Source: Paraburkholderia tagetis (GTDB lineage Bacteria > Pseudomonadota > Gammaproteobacteria > Burkholderiales > Burkholderiaceae). From it: a DNA stretch of 64,000 nucleotides. Position numbers and translations under genes: made by a program. The notes beneath the pieces were generated by a model. It ran no database searches and was not told the DNA's origin. It was given only the letters and a program-made list of their open reading frames with translations. This document shows positions 54,206-62,719 of the stretch, in pieces. Numbering within the stretch: the stretch's first letter is position 1; each line of letters begins with the position of its first letter. The stretch is taken from the NCBI RefSeq assembly GCF_022213065.1, contig NZ_JAKLJA010000001.1, positions 496,001 to 560,000 on the forward strand, written 5' to 3'.

Positions 54206-55330
54206 TCATAGCGCCATTTCAAGATCCTTGATAACGGCAGCAAGAAAGCGCGCAGCCTCCCCGCCCGTGACCACGCGGTGATCAAAAGTGAGGCTCAACG
54301 GCAATATCCTGTGCACGGCGGGCGCGCCCTCATATGCCACGACCTGATCATGGATACGCCCCGCGCCAAGAATAGCCACCGTGGGCGGCACCACCACGGG
54401 CGCCGCATATTTACCGGCAATCATCCCGAAGTTCGATAACGTAATCGTATTGCCGCGCATCTCTTCAGGCGGAATCTTGCGTGCACGGATATCGGCGCGC
54501 ATGCGATCGAGTCCGGCTCGCAAGCCCGCCGAGTCGCGCTGCGCGACGTCGCGCAGCACCGGCACGAACAGGCCCTCGGGCAGATCGACGGCAATGCCGA
54601 GATCGATTTTCGCGAGCACGTGGCGCCGCTCCATCTTCGCGTCGAACCATGCGTTCAGTTCCGGCTCCGCGCGGCACCCCGCCACCAGCGCGCGAACGAG
54701 GCGAATCGTGACATCGGTATGAGGGGACCACGCGTGAATGTCGGCGTCGTCGATGACGGTTGCGGCCGCCACTTCGTTCTGCGCGCGCGCCATGTTTTGC
54801 GCCATCGCGCGCCGCACGCCGCGCAGTACTTCGGGCGGTCCGAGTTCGGCGAGCAGCCTGGCCGCGCGTTGCACGTCGGCCGCCGTGACGACGCCCTCCG
54901 GCCCCGAAGGCGTCACCATCGCCAGATCGATGTCGAGCTTGCGCGCGAGCGCGCGCACCGCCGGCATCGCCTTGATGGCGCCGCCATGTCCCGCACCCGC
55001 GCCGCCGCCGAGCACGGCAGGCGCCTCTTCTTGCATCGCCTGTTTGCCCACCTCCATGTGGCCGACCACGGTGCCCGCGTCGGCATCGTCCGCGCCTTCG
55101 CCTTCGAACGCGGCCAGCGGCGCCCCCAGATGCACGATGTCGCCGGGCTTGCCGAACAGCTTGGCGATACGGCCCGCTTGCGGCGACGGAATCTCGACAA
55201 TCGCCTTGGCCGTCTCGACCGAGACGAGCGGCTGATCCGCACGAATTTCGTCGCCGCTCTTGACGTGCCATTCGACGATCTCCGCTTCCTGGAGGCCTTC
55301 GCCCAGATCGGGCAGCTTGAAGATTTTCAT
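54206..55330 (-). CDS. Dihydrolipoamide acyltransferase (E2 of a 2-oxoacid dehydrogenase)
   Basis: The 374-residue protein has one lipoyl domain (LPDLGEGLQEAEIVEWHVKS, with the lipoylated Lys42 in ETAKAIVEI), a peripheral subunit-binding domain (AVRALARKLDIDLAMVTPSG) and the catalytic domain. Near the C-terminus the active-site motif reads DHRVVTGG (His351), where most E2 proteins have HRxxDG; the aspartate is threonine here. It transfers the acyl group to CoA. The gene is four bases downstream of E1beta. No E3 gene is present, so the chromosome's shared dihydrolipoamide dehydrogenase is presumably used. Confidence 0.92.
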   Translation of the reverse strand: MKIFKLPDLGEGLQEAEIVEWHVKSGDEIRADQPLVSVETAKAIVEIPSPQAGRIAKLFGKPGDIVHLGAPLAAFEGEGADDADAGTVVGHMEVGKQAMQEEAPAVLGGGAGAGHGGAIKAMPAVRALARKLDIDLAMVTPSGPEGVVTAADVQRAARLLAELGPPEVLRGVRRAMAQNMARAQNEVAAATVIDDADIHAWSPHTDVTIRLVRALVAGCRAEPELNAWFDAKMERRHVLAKIDLGIAVDLPEGLFVPVLRDVAQRDSAGLRAGLDRMRADIRARKIPPEEMRGNTITLSNFGMIAGKYAAPVVVPPTVAILGAGRIHDQVVAYEGAPAVHRILPLSLTFDHRVVTGGEAARFLAAVIKDLEMAL

Positions 55331-55334
55331 GGCT

Positions 55335-56315
55335 TCACTGCGCCTCCAGCGCTTGCCTCACCGCCGCGACGATGCGCGTCGTGCCGGGCATATAGTGACT
55401 TTCGAGCCGATAGAGCGGAACCACCACGTCATAACCCGTGACGCGCTGCACCGGCGCCAGCAGCGAATAAAGACCGCGCTCGGCGATGCCGGCAGCAATC
55501 TCCGCACCCACGCCGCCCGTGCGCGAACCTTCGTGCACGATCACACAGCGCCCTGTTTTGGATACCGAAGCAAGAATCGTGTCCATGTCGAGCGGCTTGA
55601 GCGTGGCCACGTCGATCACCTCCGCGCTCACGCCTTCTTGCGCCAGCAGATCGGCGGCCGCGATCGCTTCCTGCAGCGCGCCGCCCCAGCTCACCAGCGT
55701 TACGTCCGCGCCCTCGCGCAGCACATAGCAGCAGTCGAGCGGCAGCGCTTCGCCGTTGTCCTCCACGGATTGCCTGAAAAGGCGGTAAAGGCGCGTGGGC
55801 TCGAAGAAGATCACCGGGTCCGGGTCGCGAATGGCCGCCAGCAGCAGCCCATAGGCACGCGCGGGCGACGACGGCGTCACCACGCGCAAGCCCGGTATGT
55901 GCGCAAACAAGGCTTCGGGGCTTTCGGAGTGATGCTCGGGCGCATGGATGCCCGCGCCGCTCGGCGCGCGCAGCACGAGCGGACACGCGAGCCGGCCGCG
56001 CGTCCGGTGCCGCAGACGCGACGCATGGTTGAGCACATGATCGATGGCCGGATAAATAAAGCCGCTGAACTGAATCTCCGCGACGGGCTTCAGCCCCATT
56101 GCGGCCATGCCGACCGCCGTGCCGCCAATCGCCGTTTCCGCAAGCGGCGTATCGATCACGCGCTGCGCGCCGAAGCGCGCCTGCAAGCCTGCCGTGGTGC
56201 GAAACACGCCGCCGTTCACGCCGATGTCCTCGCCAATCAGCACGACGTCCGGGTCGTGTTCGAGCGCCCAGGCAAGCGCCAGATTGATCGCCTCGACCAT
56301 ATTCAGATCAGCCAT
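55335..56315 (-). CDS. 2-oxoacid dehydrogenase E1 component, beta subunit
   Basis: This 326-residue protein matches E1beta: MADLNMVEAINLALAWALEH at the start, the DVVLIGEDIGVNGGVFRTT motif, ETAIGGTAVGMAAMGLKPVA, and a transketolase C-terminal domain with DVATLKPLDMDTILASVSKT and VIVHEGSRTGGVG. It forms the heterotetramer with E1alpha that decarboxylates pyruvate or a branched-chain 2-oxo acid. Its start overlaps the end of the E1alpha gene by eight bases. Confidence 0.93.
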   Translation of the reverse strand: MADLNMVEAINLALAWALEHDPDVVLIGEDIGVNGGVFRTTAGLQARFGAQRVIDTPLAETAIGGTAVGMAAMGLKPVAEIQFSGFIYPAIDHVLNHASRLRHRTRGRLACPLVLRAPSGAGIHAPEHHSESPEALFAHIPGLRVVTPSSPARAYGLLLAAIRDPDPVIFFEPTRLYRLFRQSVEDNGEALPLDCCYVLREGADVTLVSWGGALQEAIAAADLLAQEGVSAEVIDVATLKPLDMDTILASVSKTGRCVIVHEGSRTGGVGAEIAAGIAERGLYSLLAPVQRVTGYDVVVPLYRLESHYMPGTTRIVAAVRQALEAQ

Positions 56316-57414
56316 GGCCGTTCTCCGCTACGGGTGCAAGCGTCGCTGCCGCAGCAAATCGCTGCGCCATCGCCAGTTGCTCGCGCATGGCGAGCGGCGG
56401 GGTCTCGTAGAGATGATCGAACATCGCCGCCACATCGGGCGGCGCGACCGCGAGATAGGCCTGAACCGCCTGCTCGACCTGGGCGTGGCACGCCTTGCCG
56501 AGCTGCTCGTCCTGCGCCTTGTCCAGCACGTTCTTGCGCGTGAGGTGAGTGCGCAAGCGGCGCAGCGGTTCGAATTCCCACTGCTGGGTGAGCGCCTCGG
56601 CGTCGCGATAGCGCGTGGCGTCGTCGGCTGTCGTATGGTCGCCCAGGCGGTAGCTGAGCGCTTCGATCAACGTGGGCCCCTCGCCGCGCCGCGCCTTCGC
56701 GAGCGCCGCCCCCATCACCTGGCGCACGGCAATCACGTCGTTGCCATCGACCTGCAAGCCGTCGATGCCGGCGGCAATGGCTTTTTGCGCGAGCGTTTGT
56801 GCCGCGCTCTGCCGGCTGCGCGGCAGCGAAATCGCCCACTGGTTATTGTTGATGACGAGCACGAGCGGCGCGCGCCACGCGCCGGCGCAGTTCATCGCCT
56901 CGTAGAAGTCGCCCTTGGATGTGGCGCCGTCGCCGAACATCGCCACCGCGACGCGCGGCTCCTGCCGCAACAGAAATGCATAGGCCGCGCCCGCTGCATG
57001 GCAGATCTGCGTACCGATCGGCACGCAGTTCGGAAAATCGAGGCGCGGCACGCTGAAGTCGCTGCCGCGCTCGTCGCCGCCCCAGTAGAGCAGGCTTTCC
57101 GTCATGGTGACGCCGCGCAGCAATTGCGCCGCGTGGTCGCGATACGAGGGAAACAGCACGTCTTCGGGCCGCATCGCGCTGGCCACCCCCACGCCGATCG
57201 CCTCCTGGCCAACCGACGACGCGAAGGTGCCGAGCTGGCCCGTGCGTTGCAGGGCAACGGCCTTGGTGTCGAACGCCCGTGTGAGCACCATCGCGCGATA
57301 CAGCGGCAAGAGCGCGGCAGGGTCGCTTGCGAAGGACGGCAGCGGATGAACGGGCTCGCCGTCGGGGCCGAGGTACTGCGTGTAGCCAATTTGAAAACTG
57401 GCAGCCGTGGTCAT
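56308..57414 (-). CDS. 2-oxoacid dehydrogenase E1 component, alpha subunit (pyruvate dehydrogenase type)
   Basis: The ATG at 57414 with AGGAGAG upstream gives 368 residues. The thiamine-diphosphate motif is FGDGATSKGDFYEAMNCAGA followed by LVLVINNNQWAIS, and the phosphorylation-loop region SYRLGDHTTADDATRYR is present. Such E1alpha/E1beta pairs occur in pyruvate, acetoin and branched-chain complexes, and the sequence does not decide among them. A 15-bp perfect direct repeat (GCTTGTAACTGCGTT, twice) lies upstream at 57467-57496. Confidence 0.92.
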   Translation of the reverse strand: MTTAASFQIGYTQYLGPDGEPVHPLPSFASDPAALLPLYRAMVLTRAFDTKAVALQRTGQLGTFASSVGQEAIGVGVASAMRPEDVLFPSYRDHAAQLLRGVTMTESLLYWGGDERGSDFSVPRLDFPNCVPIGTQICHAAGAAYAFLLRQEPRVAVAMFGDGATSKGDFYEAMNCAGAWRAPLVLVINNNQWAISLPRSRQSAAQTLAQKAIAAGIDGLQVDGNDVIAVRQVMGAALAKARRGEGPTLIEALSYRLGDHTTADDATRYRDAEALTQQWEFEPLRRLRTHLTRKNVLDKAQDEQLGKACHAQVEQAVQAYLAVAPPDVAAMFDHLYETPPLAMREQLAMAQRFAAAATLAPVAENGHG

Positions 57415-57466
57415 GACGGCCTCTCCTTGGTGTTTTCAAATATCGTAGGTCTTATCGCGCGTCTGT

Positions 57467-57496
57467 GCTTGTAACTGCGTTGCTTGTAACTGCGTT
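57467..57496. repeat. 15-bp perfect direct repeat, two copies
   Basis: GCTTGTAACTGCGTT occurs twice in tandem in the 113-bp gap upstream of the E1alpha gene. Confidence 0.7.
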
Positions 57497-57527
57497 GCTG
57501 GTGCTGCCGCTTGTGCTTGTGCGTGCG

Positions 57528-57854
57528 CTACGCCGCACTAAAAACCACGGCGCCCTGATTGGCGACTTCGGTGAACGCCCGCACGAAGCGGTAAGTCTGC
57601 CCGCCAATGGTGAGCTCGTTGAACCCCGAGCGGGTCAGCGCCAACACCGCGCTCGCCATGGCGTTGCGAATCTTGCCGTGCCGTGTCCACTCCTCGGGCT
57701 CGCTCGCGTCGCCGAGGAATACGTCGCTACTCTCCGCGTGGCTTCGAACCAGAATCAGGCTCTTCCCCTTGTCGAGCAGCAGCTCGAGATATTCGACCAG
57801 GGTGGCCAATGCCTCGGCATCGGTGTCGTGAGATTCGCGAATAGTTGAGTTCAT
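57528..57854 (-). CDS. Small hypothetical protein
   Basis: The ATG at 57854 gives 108 residues beginning MNSTIRESHDTDAEALATLV. The protein is acidic at the start and has a predicted mixed alpha/beta pattern (KSLILVRSHAESSDVFLGDA, NELTIGGQTYRFVRAF). I recognise no family. It lies upstream of the E1alpha gene on the same strand but with a 113-bp gap containing a tandem repeat. Confidence 0.6.
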   Translation of the reverse strand: MNSTIRESHDTDAEALATLVEYLELLLDKGKSLILVRSHAESSDVFLGDASEPEEWTRHGKIRNAMASAVLALTRSGFNELTIGGQTYRFVRAFTEVANQGAVVFSAA

Positions 57855-58046
57855 AGGGGGCACCTGCGCTGATTGGTACTGCACGGCACTGCGGTTTCTA
57901 TCCTACACGGCCACGATGCCGTTGCGCGCGGACATGTGCATTCCATTAGTGCGCTCAATGAAAGAATGACGCTCCATTTCGCTGCAGCAGGCGTACCATC
58001 AACAACTACCCTGCGGCGAAAACCGCTCGATCAAAGGGGAGCCAAC

Positions 58047-58556
58047 ATGAGACGCCTCTATTTCCTGGCACCTGATATACCCACGGCCAAGGCCGTCGTG
58101 GACGACCTGCTGCTGGCCCGGGTCACATGGCGGCATCTGCACGTTCTCGCGAACCACACCGTCCAGCTCGATGAATTACCTGGCGCCTCATTGCTGCAAA
58201 GCAGCGACGTCGTGCATGCGCTCGAACGCGGCGTGGCGCTGGGCGGCGCGGCCGGCGCCATTCTGGGTCTCGCGGCACTGGTCTTTCCGCCCGCGGAACT
58301 CGTCATCGGGGGCGGCGCGGTGGTGGCGTTGACGTTGGCGGGCGCGGGCTTTGGCGCGTGGACAGCCGCCATGATTGGCGTGGACGAACCCAACGCCCGG
58401 CTCCAGCGCTTTCGCGATGCCATTCGCAACGGGCAGTTCCTGATCATGGCCGATGTGCCCGCCGCGCGCGAGGACGAAATTGCGCAGACGGTTGCAAAAC
58501 ATGTACCAAGAGCCGACCCGGAGGGCGCCGAGCCGACCACGCCGATTTTCCCGTGA
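58047..58556 (+). CDS. Membrane protein with glycine zipper, DUF1269-like
   Basis: The ATG at 58047 with AAGGGGA upstream gives 169 residues; the longer frame has no supported start. The first 60 residues resemble DUF1269 proteins (FLAPDIPTAKAVVDDLLLAR, LHVLANHTVQLDELP). A Gly/Ala-rich double membrane segment follows (LGGAAGAILGLAALVFPPAE, VALTLAGAGFGAWTAAMIGV), then FRDAIRNGQFLIMADVP. Function unknown; similar genes sit in stress-related clusters. A 13-bp minisatellite begins seven bases after the stop. Confidence 0.75.
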   Translation: MRRLYFLAPDIPTAKAVVDDLLLARVTWRHLHVLANHTVQLDELPGASLLQSSDVVHALERGVALGGAAGAILGLAALVFPPAELVIGGGAVVALTLAGAGFGAWTAAMIGVDEPNARLQRFRDAIRNGQFLIMADVPAAREDEIAQTVAKHVPRADPEGAEPTTPIFP

Positions 58557-58562
58557 ACGCCA

Positions 58563-58627
58563 CGAGTCGGCACAACGAGTCGGCACAACGAGTCAGCACA
58601 ACGAGTCAGCACAACCAGCCAGCACAA
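58563..58627. repeat. 13-bp minisatellite, five units
   Basis: Units of CGAGTCGGCACAA (two exact, two with one change, one more divergent) fill the space between two convergent genes, ending one base before the stop codon of the next gene. Confidence 0.9.
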
Positions 58628-58831
58628 CTACTGGTCGCGAGACATCGCTTCGAGACGTGCATCTCCCGCGTCTTTCGCCGCGCGTTGATTGACGTAGGTT
58701 TCATCGGATACGAATACGCGGCGCACGTCTCGCGCGGCAAAGTCGACCAGCGAAATGACCCACACCCAGCCGCCGGTGTGCTCGGCCGTATGCACGAATG
58801 CGAGCACGTCGCCCTTGTTGTCAGTCTTCAT
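58628..58831 (-). CDS. Small hypothetical protein (67 residues)
   Basis: The ATG at 58831 follows GGAGG directly. The product is MKTDNKGDVLAFVHTAEHTG... with a beta-rich middle (WVWVISLVDFAARDVRRVFV) and a charged helical end. No family is recognised. It is divergent from the membrane protein gene at 58863, sharing a 31-bp gap, and its stop touches the 13-bp minisatellite. Confidence 0.6.
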   Translation of the reverse strand: MKTDNKGDVLAFVHTAEHTGGWVWVISLVDFAARDVRRVFVSDETYVNQRAAKDAGDARLEAMSRDQ

Positions 58832-58862
58832 GTGACCTCCGTTAAAGAACCAAGAGTACGCC

Positions 58863-59264
58863 ATGAGAAGCGAATGGCAACACCGCATCAAGCTGTTTAT
58901 CCAGCGCTTCTGGCAGCCAACCAGCGCATGCATGACCTGCATGCCGGGAAGCTGGGGCAACCTCATGAGTCTTGCCCACTGGGCAATCGCATTCAGGACC
59001 GGATTGCTCACCGGCGTGCTGGCCGTGCTGCTGACCTTCACGCCGGCGTCGAAGCTGTACGCGAATCGATATGGCAATGCACTGGTCGTCGGCTGCCTGA
59101 CTGCGTTAGGCGACGCCTGGTCTCACACGAGCCACTATCGCATTCCCGTTCTCGAGCACCTCCTCACAGGCCTCATGTCGGGGTTGTTCGCACTCGCGGC
59201 GTCCTGGCTGCTCGAGAACCGTGCGCGCCGGATTCGCACGGCATGGCTGCGTTTGTTCGGATAA
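58863..59264 (+). CDS. Hypothetical inner-membrane protein
   Basis: The 133-residue protein has two or three hydrophobic helices (LMSLAHWAIAFRTGLLTGVL, AVLLTFTPAS, HLLTGLMSGLFALAASWLLE) and a Cys-x-x-Cys (CMTC) before the first one. The C-terminus is Arg-rich and probably cytoplasmic. No family is recognised. It is divergent from the 67-residue protein gene. Confidence 0.65.
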   Translation: MRSEWQHRIKLFIQRFWQPTSACMTCMPGSWGNLMSLAHWAIAFRTGLLTGVLAVLLTFTPASKLYANRYGNALVVGCLTALGDAWSHTSHYRIPVLEHLLTGLMSGLFALAASWLLENRARRIRTAWLRLFG

Positions 59265-59283
59265 TTTACCGCACTTAGATGCT

Positions 59284-59496
59284 TCATGCCGTCCGCGGAG
59301 CATCCGCGGGCGGTGTGCCCTCGTGGAATAGCGTGGCGAGTTGCGTGCGCAATTCCGGCGTATCGGCGTGCCGATGAATCGTTACCGCGTGCTGCACGGC
59401 GGCCTCGAGCAACTCCTTTTCCGAATCTGCGGAGATGGCCACCGTGCAGTTCATTTCGCTGGGAAACTCCCTGCAGTCAATGTACATTCGAGTCAT
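59284..59496 (-). CDS. DUF1059 domain protein
   Basis: This 70-residue protein has the DUF1059 pattern: MTRMYIDCREFPSEMNCTVA, then ISADSEKELLEAAVQHAVTI and HADTPELRTQLATLF. Such small proteins of unknown function often accompany stress genes. A GAGGAG-like site (AGGAGTCTC) lies upstream of the ATG at 59496. Confidence 0.85.
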   Translation of the reverse strand: MTRMYIDCREFPSEMNCTVAISADSEKELLEAAVQHAVTIHRHADTPELRTQLATLFHEGTPPADAPRTA

Positions 59497-59756
59497 GACG
59501 AGACTCCTCGTTAGTCAATTAAATGCATGTTCGCGGCCCACGCCGAAGCATGCAAACAAATTTTAGGTTCCCCGCATTCGGCTTGCTAGAATATCGAAGA
59601 AACGACGCACGCCACATTCTCAATGCGGCATTCGCAAAGCGGCATTCACAATGCGCGCTGCGCCGGACTCGGCCGGATATTATTCATATCTATTCAGGTT
59701 TGCTAATCATTTGAATTAGCCGAAATCTGAATACAACCCCGCCCTCTCACGAAACG

Positions 59757-59840
59757 TGCATCGTTGCGCTCAAGACCCGCTACGACCCGCACAATCTCTT
59801 CAGCCGTAACCAGAACATCCGTCCCGTCGCCGGTGCGTAG
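59757..59840 (+). pseudogene. C-terminal remnant of a FAD-binding (BBE domain) oxidoreductase
   Basis: The plus strand reads IVALKTRYDPHNLFSRNQNI followed by RPVAGA and a stop at 59838-59840. The pattern Leu-Lys-x-Arg-Tyr-Asp-Pro-x-Asn-Leu-Phe-x-x-Asn-x-Asn-Ile-Arg-Pro is the C-terminal signature of berberine-bridge-type FAD oxidases. Upstream the frame loses any resemblance, so only about 27 codons remain. The rest of 59497-59756 is AT-rich with no supported gene. Confidence 0.75.
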
Positions 59841-59890
59841 GGATCATGGAGCGTGAGCCGCTTGGGCAAACCGTGGTAAGGAGAAACGTC

Positions 59891-60184
59891 ATGCCGACTT
59901 ATGTGGTACTCGCGGAATTCACGGATCAAGGGATCCGCACGGTCAAAAACAGCGCACAGCGTGCCAGTCAAACCGCTGAAATGGCCAAGACCTTCGGCTG
60001 CGAGATGAAGCAGATTTACTGGACGCTGGGTCAATACGATATTGTCACGATCGTCGAAGCCGCCGACGAGGCGGGTTTCATGGCATTCGGGCTCGCACTC
60101 GGCTCCGCTGGCAATATCCGCACGCAAACGCTGCGTGCCTTCAACAAGGACGAATTCAGTGCGATGCTCGGCAAGCTTTCTTGA
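59891..60184 (+). CDS. GYD domain protein
   Basis: The ATG at 59891 with AAGGAG upstream gives 97 residues. The sequence MPTYVVLAEFTDQGIRTVKN, then YWTLGQYDIVTIVEAADEAG and LGSAGNIRTQTLRAF, is the GYD family (with GQYD where many have GxYD). These small ferredoxin-like-fold proteins have no defined function. It follows the BBE oxidoreductase remnant, which may once have been co-transcribed. Confidence 0.9.
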   Translation: MPTYVVLAEFTDQGIRTVKNSAQRASQTAEMAKTFGCEMKQIYWTLGQYDIVTIVEAADEAGFMAFGLALGSAGNIRTQTLRAFNKDEFSAMLGKLS

Positions 60185-60253
60185 CGCGCACCCGGTAATG
60201 CCATGTATGAGCAGGTAATGCGGCCAATGCGACCGATGCGACCATTATGTTCT

Positions 60254-60631
60254 TCAGACCGAGCGACTCGTGGGAGGCGCGCCGCTTCTGTTTGCTTGCC
60301 GCCTGCGCTTGCGCGCCCTCCAGCTCATGAAATTCGCCACGGCGGCCGCAATGAACGTGACGAACGTGGAGGTGGATGACGTGATGAGTATCCTTTCCTC
60401 AGGTTGCAGTGACGGCGTTGCACGTTGCGATCGGGACGCGGGTACGAACGGCCTGGCCAAGGCGCTTGCCGACGGGGTTTGCGACGCGCCTTCAGACTGC
60501 ACGGCGGTGACTTGCTGAGGGTGAGTCACCGTCTTGTAACGCACGAAAAGAGCGGCGGTCACGCAAAAGAAGCCTACGAAAAGCCCAAGGAATAACCGGC
60601 AAAACAACTCCAGCCTGGCGGTGTTTTCCAT
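60254..60631 (-). CDS. Hypothetical protein with two membrane segments
   Basis: The ATG at 60631 with GAGGGAG upstream gives 125 residues. A first helix (LFLGLFVGFFCVTAALFV, about residues 12-29) and a second (TFVTFIAAAVANFMSW, about 90-105) flank a Ser/Pro/Gln-rich linker. The C-terminus is very basic (RARKRRRQANR). No family is recognised. Confidence 0.55.
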   Translation of the reverse strand: MENTARLELFCRLFLGLFVGFFCVTAALFVRYKTVTHPQQVTAVQSEGASQTPSASALARPFVPASRSQRATPSLQPEERILITSSTSTFVTFIAAAVANFMSWRARKRRRQANRSGAPPTSRSV

Positions 60632-60806
60632 GTCTGGCTCCCTCGTCTTCCACGCTTGCCGCACGTCTATATTGCACCGGAAACGTGCGCAGCGCGCATG
60701 CCTGGCATGAAAGACTGGAGGGCAAACGAGGCTCCGGTATCGGCACGATCAACTCGATCATCAATACGATCAAGCACGGAACTCGGTGACACGCGCATCC
60801 GGGCGT

Positions 60807-61424
60807 TCAAGAATGCAGGCCAAACATCCCGCGCCAGACTGCGCTGAAGAAGTCTACAGGGGTGCGCTCGGCGCTCGCACGAGGCTCGTCGCCATGCGCG
60901 CGCTCCGGAGCGGATCGCGGCCTTCCCTCTTGCGCCTGCCCCGCATCGCGAGACATAGCCTCCTCACCTTGCTCGTGCGGCGATGTGCTCGCCTGGCGCG
61001 ACAGATGCAGCGCGTGCGCGCCATCGGCAATACGCCCGGCCAGTTGAGGTTCGCAATCGTGCCCGAGCAACACGCCGAACACGACATCGCGATTGTGGCC
61101 CTGCTCGGCAAAGCGCATTGCGACAGCCACGTGCCGCGCATACTCCGCGTCGCGAGCCGCCTGCACGCGCGCCGCTTCCTCGTCCCGCTCCCGTGCGAGA
61201 CGTTCCGTCTCCTCGGCGTACACCGCGTCGTAGACGCGGCGCTGCTCCGGATCGGAAAGGATCGCGTATGCTTCCTTGAGTTCCTGGAACTGCGCATGCG
61301 CGGACGCTTCGCGCCCCACATTGCGATCTGGATGTACTTTCATCGCGGCCCGCCGGTAGGCGCGCTTGATTTCCGCGTCGCTCGCGTCTGCGTGGACGTT
61401 CAGCAAGTCATACAACGTCGCCAT
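60807..61424 (-). CDS. J-domain (DnaJ-like) protein
   Basis: The 205-residue protein has an N-terminal J domain ([37 protein letters not shown] with the HPD tripeptide) of about 70 residues, followed by a helical, Glu/Arg-rich region and a short hydrophobic end ([18 protein letters not shown]). No Gly/Phe or zinc domain is present, so it is a type III co-chaperone that would stimulate DnaK ATPase. Its clients are unknown. Confidence 0.9.
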   Translation of the reverse strand: MATLYDLLNVHADASDAEIKRAYRRAAMKVHPDRNVGREASAHAQFQELKEAYAILSDPEQRRVYDAVYAEETERLARERDEEAARVQAARDAEYARHVAVAMRFAEQGHNRDVVFGVLLGHDCEPQLAGRIADGAHALHLSRQASTSPHEQGEEAMSRDAGQAQEGRPRSAPERAHGDEPRASAERTPVDFFSAVWRGMFGLHS

Positions 61425-61513
61425 GGCTCACATAGATTGAAGTGGAGTCATGGCGATCGTAGCATGCGGCATGCTCCCAACGGAGCCGGCGGCCAATTGT
61501 GAACGTTGCAATC

Positions 61514-61777
61514 TCAGTCGTCGAATTTCCCGGCCTGGAGCGCCTCGTCGAAATCCGTGATCCACGGGGCGAAATGGTCGGTGTCGTAGATCTCCGTCTT
61601 GCCGTTGACGATACGTGTAACCGAAACCTGCCGGATGACCGCCTTCCCGTCGCCCGCCGAATCGTCGTCTTTATCCGTGATCTTGAATTCGCCGAGTTCG
61701 AACCCCCGGCTTAGAAGTATCGCCTTGACGTCTGCCTGTTCATCCCAGGAAAACTCGGCAAAGTCGTGGGCAGCCAT
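61514..61777 (-). CDS. Small hypothetical protein
   Basis: The ATG at 61777 lies six bases after AGGAG and gives 87 residues; the ATG at 61783 is too close to that site. The product begins MAAHDFAEFSWDEQADVKAI and continues LSRGFELGEFKITDKDDDSA and VTRIVNGKTEIYDTDHFAPW, an acidic alpha/beta protein. I recognise no family. The 234-bp gap to the next gene at 62011 shows no clear feature. Confidence 0.6.
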   Translation of the reverse strand: MAAHDFAEFSWDEQADVKAILLSRGFELGEFKITDKDDDSAGDGKAVIRQVSVTRIVNGKTEIYDTDHFAPWITDFDEALQAGKFDD

Positions 61778-62011
61778 GTTCATCTCCTCGGCGCGGCGCG
61801 CGCAACGCAAATATGCTGGCACGGTGACATGATGAAACCGATCGAACGATACGGATCATGACCGCTCTTGCCGACACATTGCCATTGTTCGGCCAAAGTT
61901 GCCATCGCGCGGAGCACGGTTTGTACGGTGGAAAAAATTCATACTTCATACGTTTGCCGATTTGCCGCTCGCCGCCCCTTCCGGCACCCAATCTGGACAT
62001 GGCCTCCGCGC

Positions 62012-62671
62012 TCACGCGCTTTGGCACAACCGGTAGCCAACGCCTCTCACCGTCACGACCTTCTCTGCGCCCAGCTTGCGCCGCAAGCCGTGGACGACCA
62101 CATCCACGGCGTTACCCAGCGCCGCGCGCGGGTGCCCATCGAGGTGCAATGCCAGCTCCGAGCGCGTGAATACCCGCGTGGGCTCGTTGACCAGCGCAAT
62201 CAAAATACGGTATTCGCTGGGCCTCAATGAAACTGGCAAGCCATCGAGCAATACCGAACTATCGAGCGAATTCACCGACAAATTCCCGAGCGCCACCCTG
62301 CCTTGAACGCGGTGCGGACGCCGCATCGAAAGGCGAACCCGGGCCCGCAGATCCTCCAGCTCGAACGGCTTCATGAGGTAATCGTCGACGCCGGTGTCCA
62401 GCACGACCATGGGGCTCGCCAATAGACCTTGAGGGATCAGGGCAACGACAGCCGCGTGCCCTCCGCGCTTGCGATAGCGTCGCAAGAGATCGAACGAGTC
62501 CAGGCGGGCGCCCCCGAAGTCGAGAAGCACGAGATCGTGCGATTGCGATTGCAAACTCAGTTCGGCTTCGTATGCACTGCTCGCCCAGTCGACGTCATGT
62601 CCCATGAGATGCATCATTGAAACGATCTGCAGTGCGATTGAATCGTCATCTTGAACCAGTAGCACCCGCAC
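62012..62671 (-). CDS. OmpR-type response regulator (second of tandem pair)
   Basis: The 219-residue protein has a receiver domain (VLLVQDDDSIAL, phosphoacceptor Asp in DLVLLDFGG, Lys in DDYLMKPFEL) and a C-terminal winged helix (LRPSEYRILIALVNEP, GNAVDVVVHGLRRKLGAEKV, TVRGVGYRLC). It lies 48 bp after another OmpR-type regulator gene, and no histidine kinase gene is adjacent on this side. Phosphorylation must come from a kinase encoded elsewhere. Confidence 0.92.
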   Translation of the reverse strand: MRVLLVQDDDSIALQIVSMMHLMGHDVDWASSAYEAELSLQSQSHDLVLLDFGGARLDSFDLLRRYRKRGGHAAVVALIPQGLLASPMVVLDTGVDDYLMKPFELEDLRARVRLSMRRPHRVQGRVALGNLSVNSLDSSVLLDGLPVSLRPSEYRILIALVNEPTRVFTRSELALHLDGHPRAALGNAVDVVVHGLRRKLGAEKVVTVRGVGYRLCQSA

Positions 62672-62719
62672 GTTGGTCTCCAGTCATTCAGATGGTTTGC
62701 CCCTGCACCAGTCGTCGAG

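Noticed and set aside
61681..61710. GAGTTCGAACCCC resembling a tRNA T-loop
   Set aside because: It lies inside a coding gene and no matching acceptor, D or anticodon arms can be drawn.
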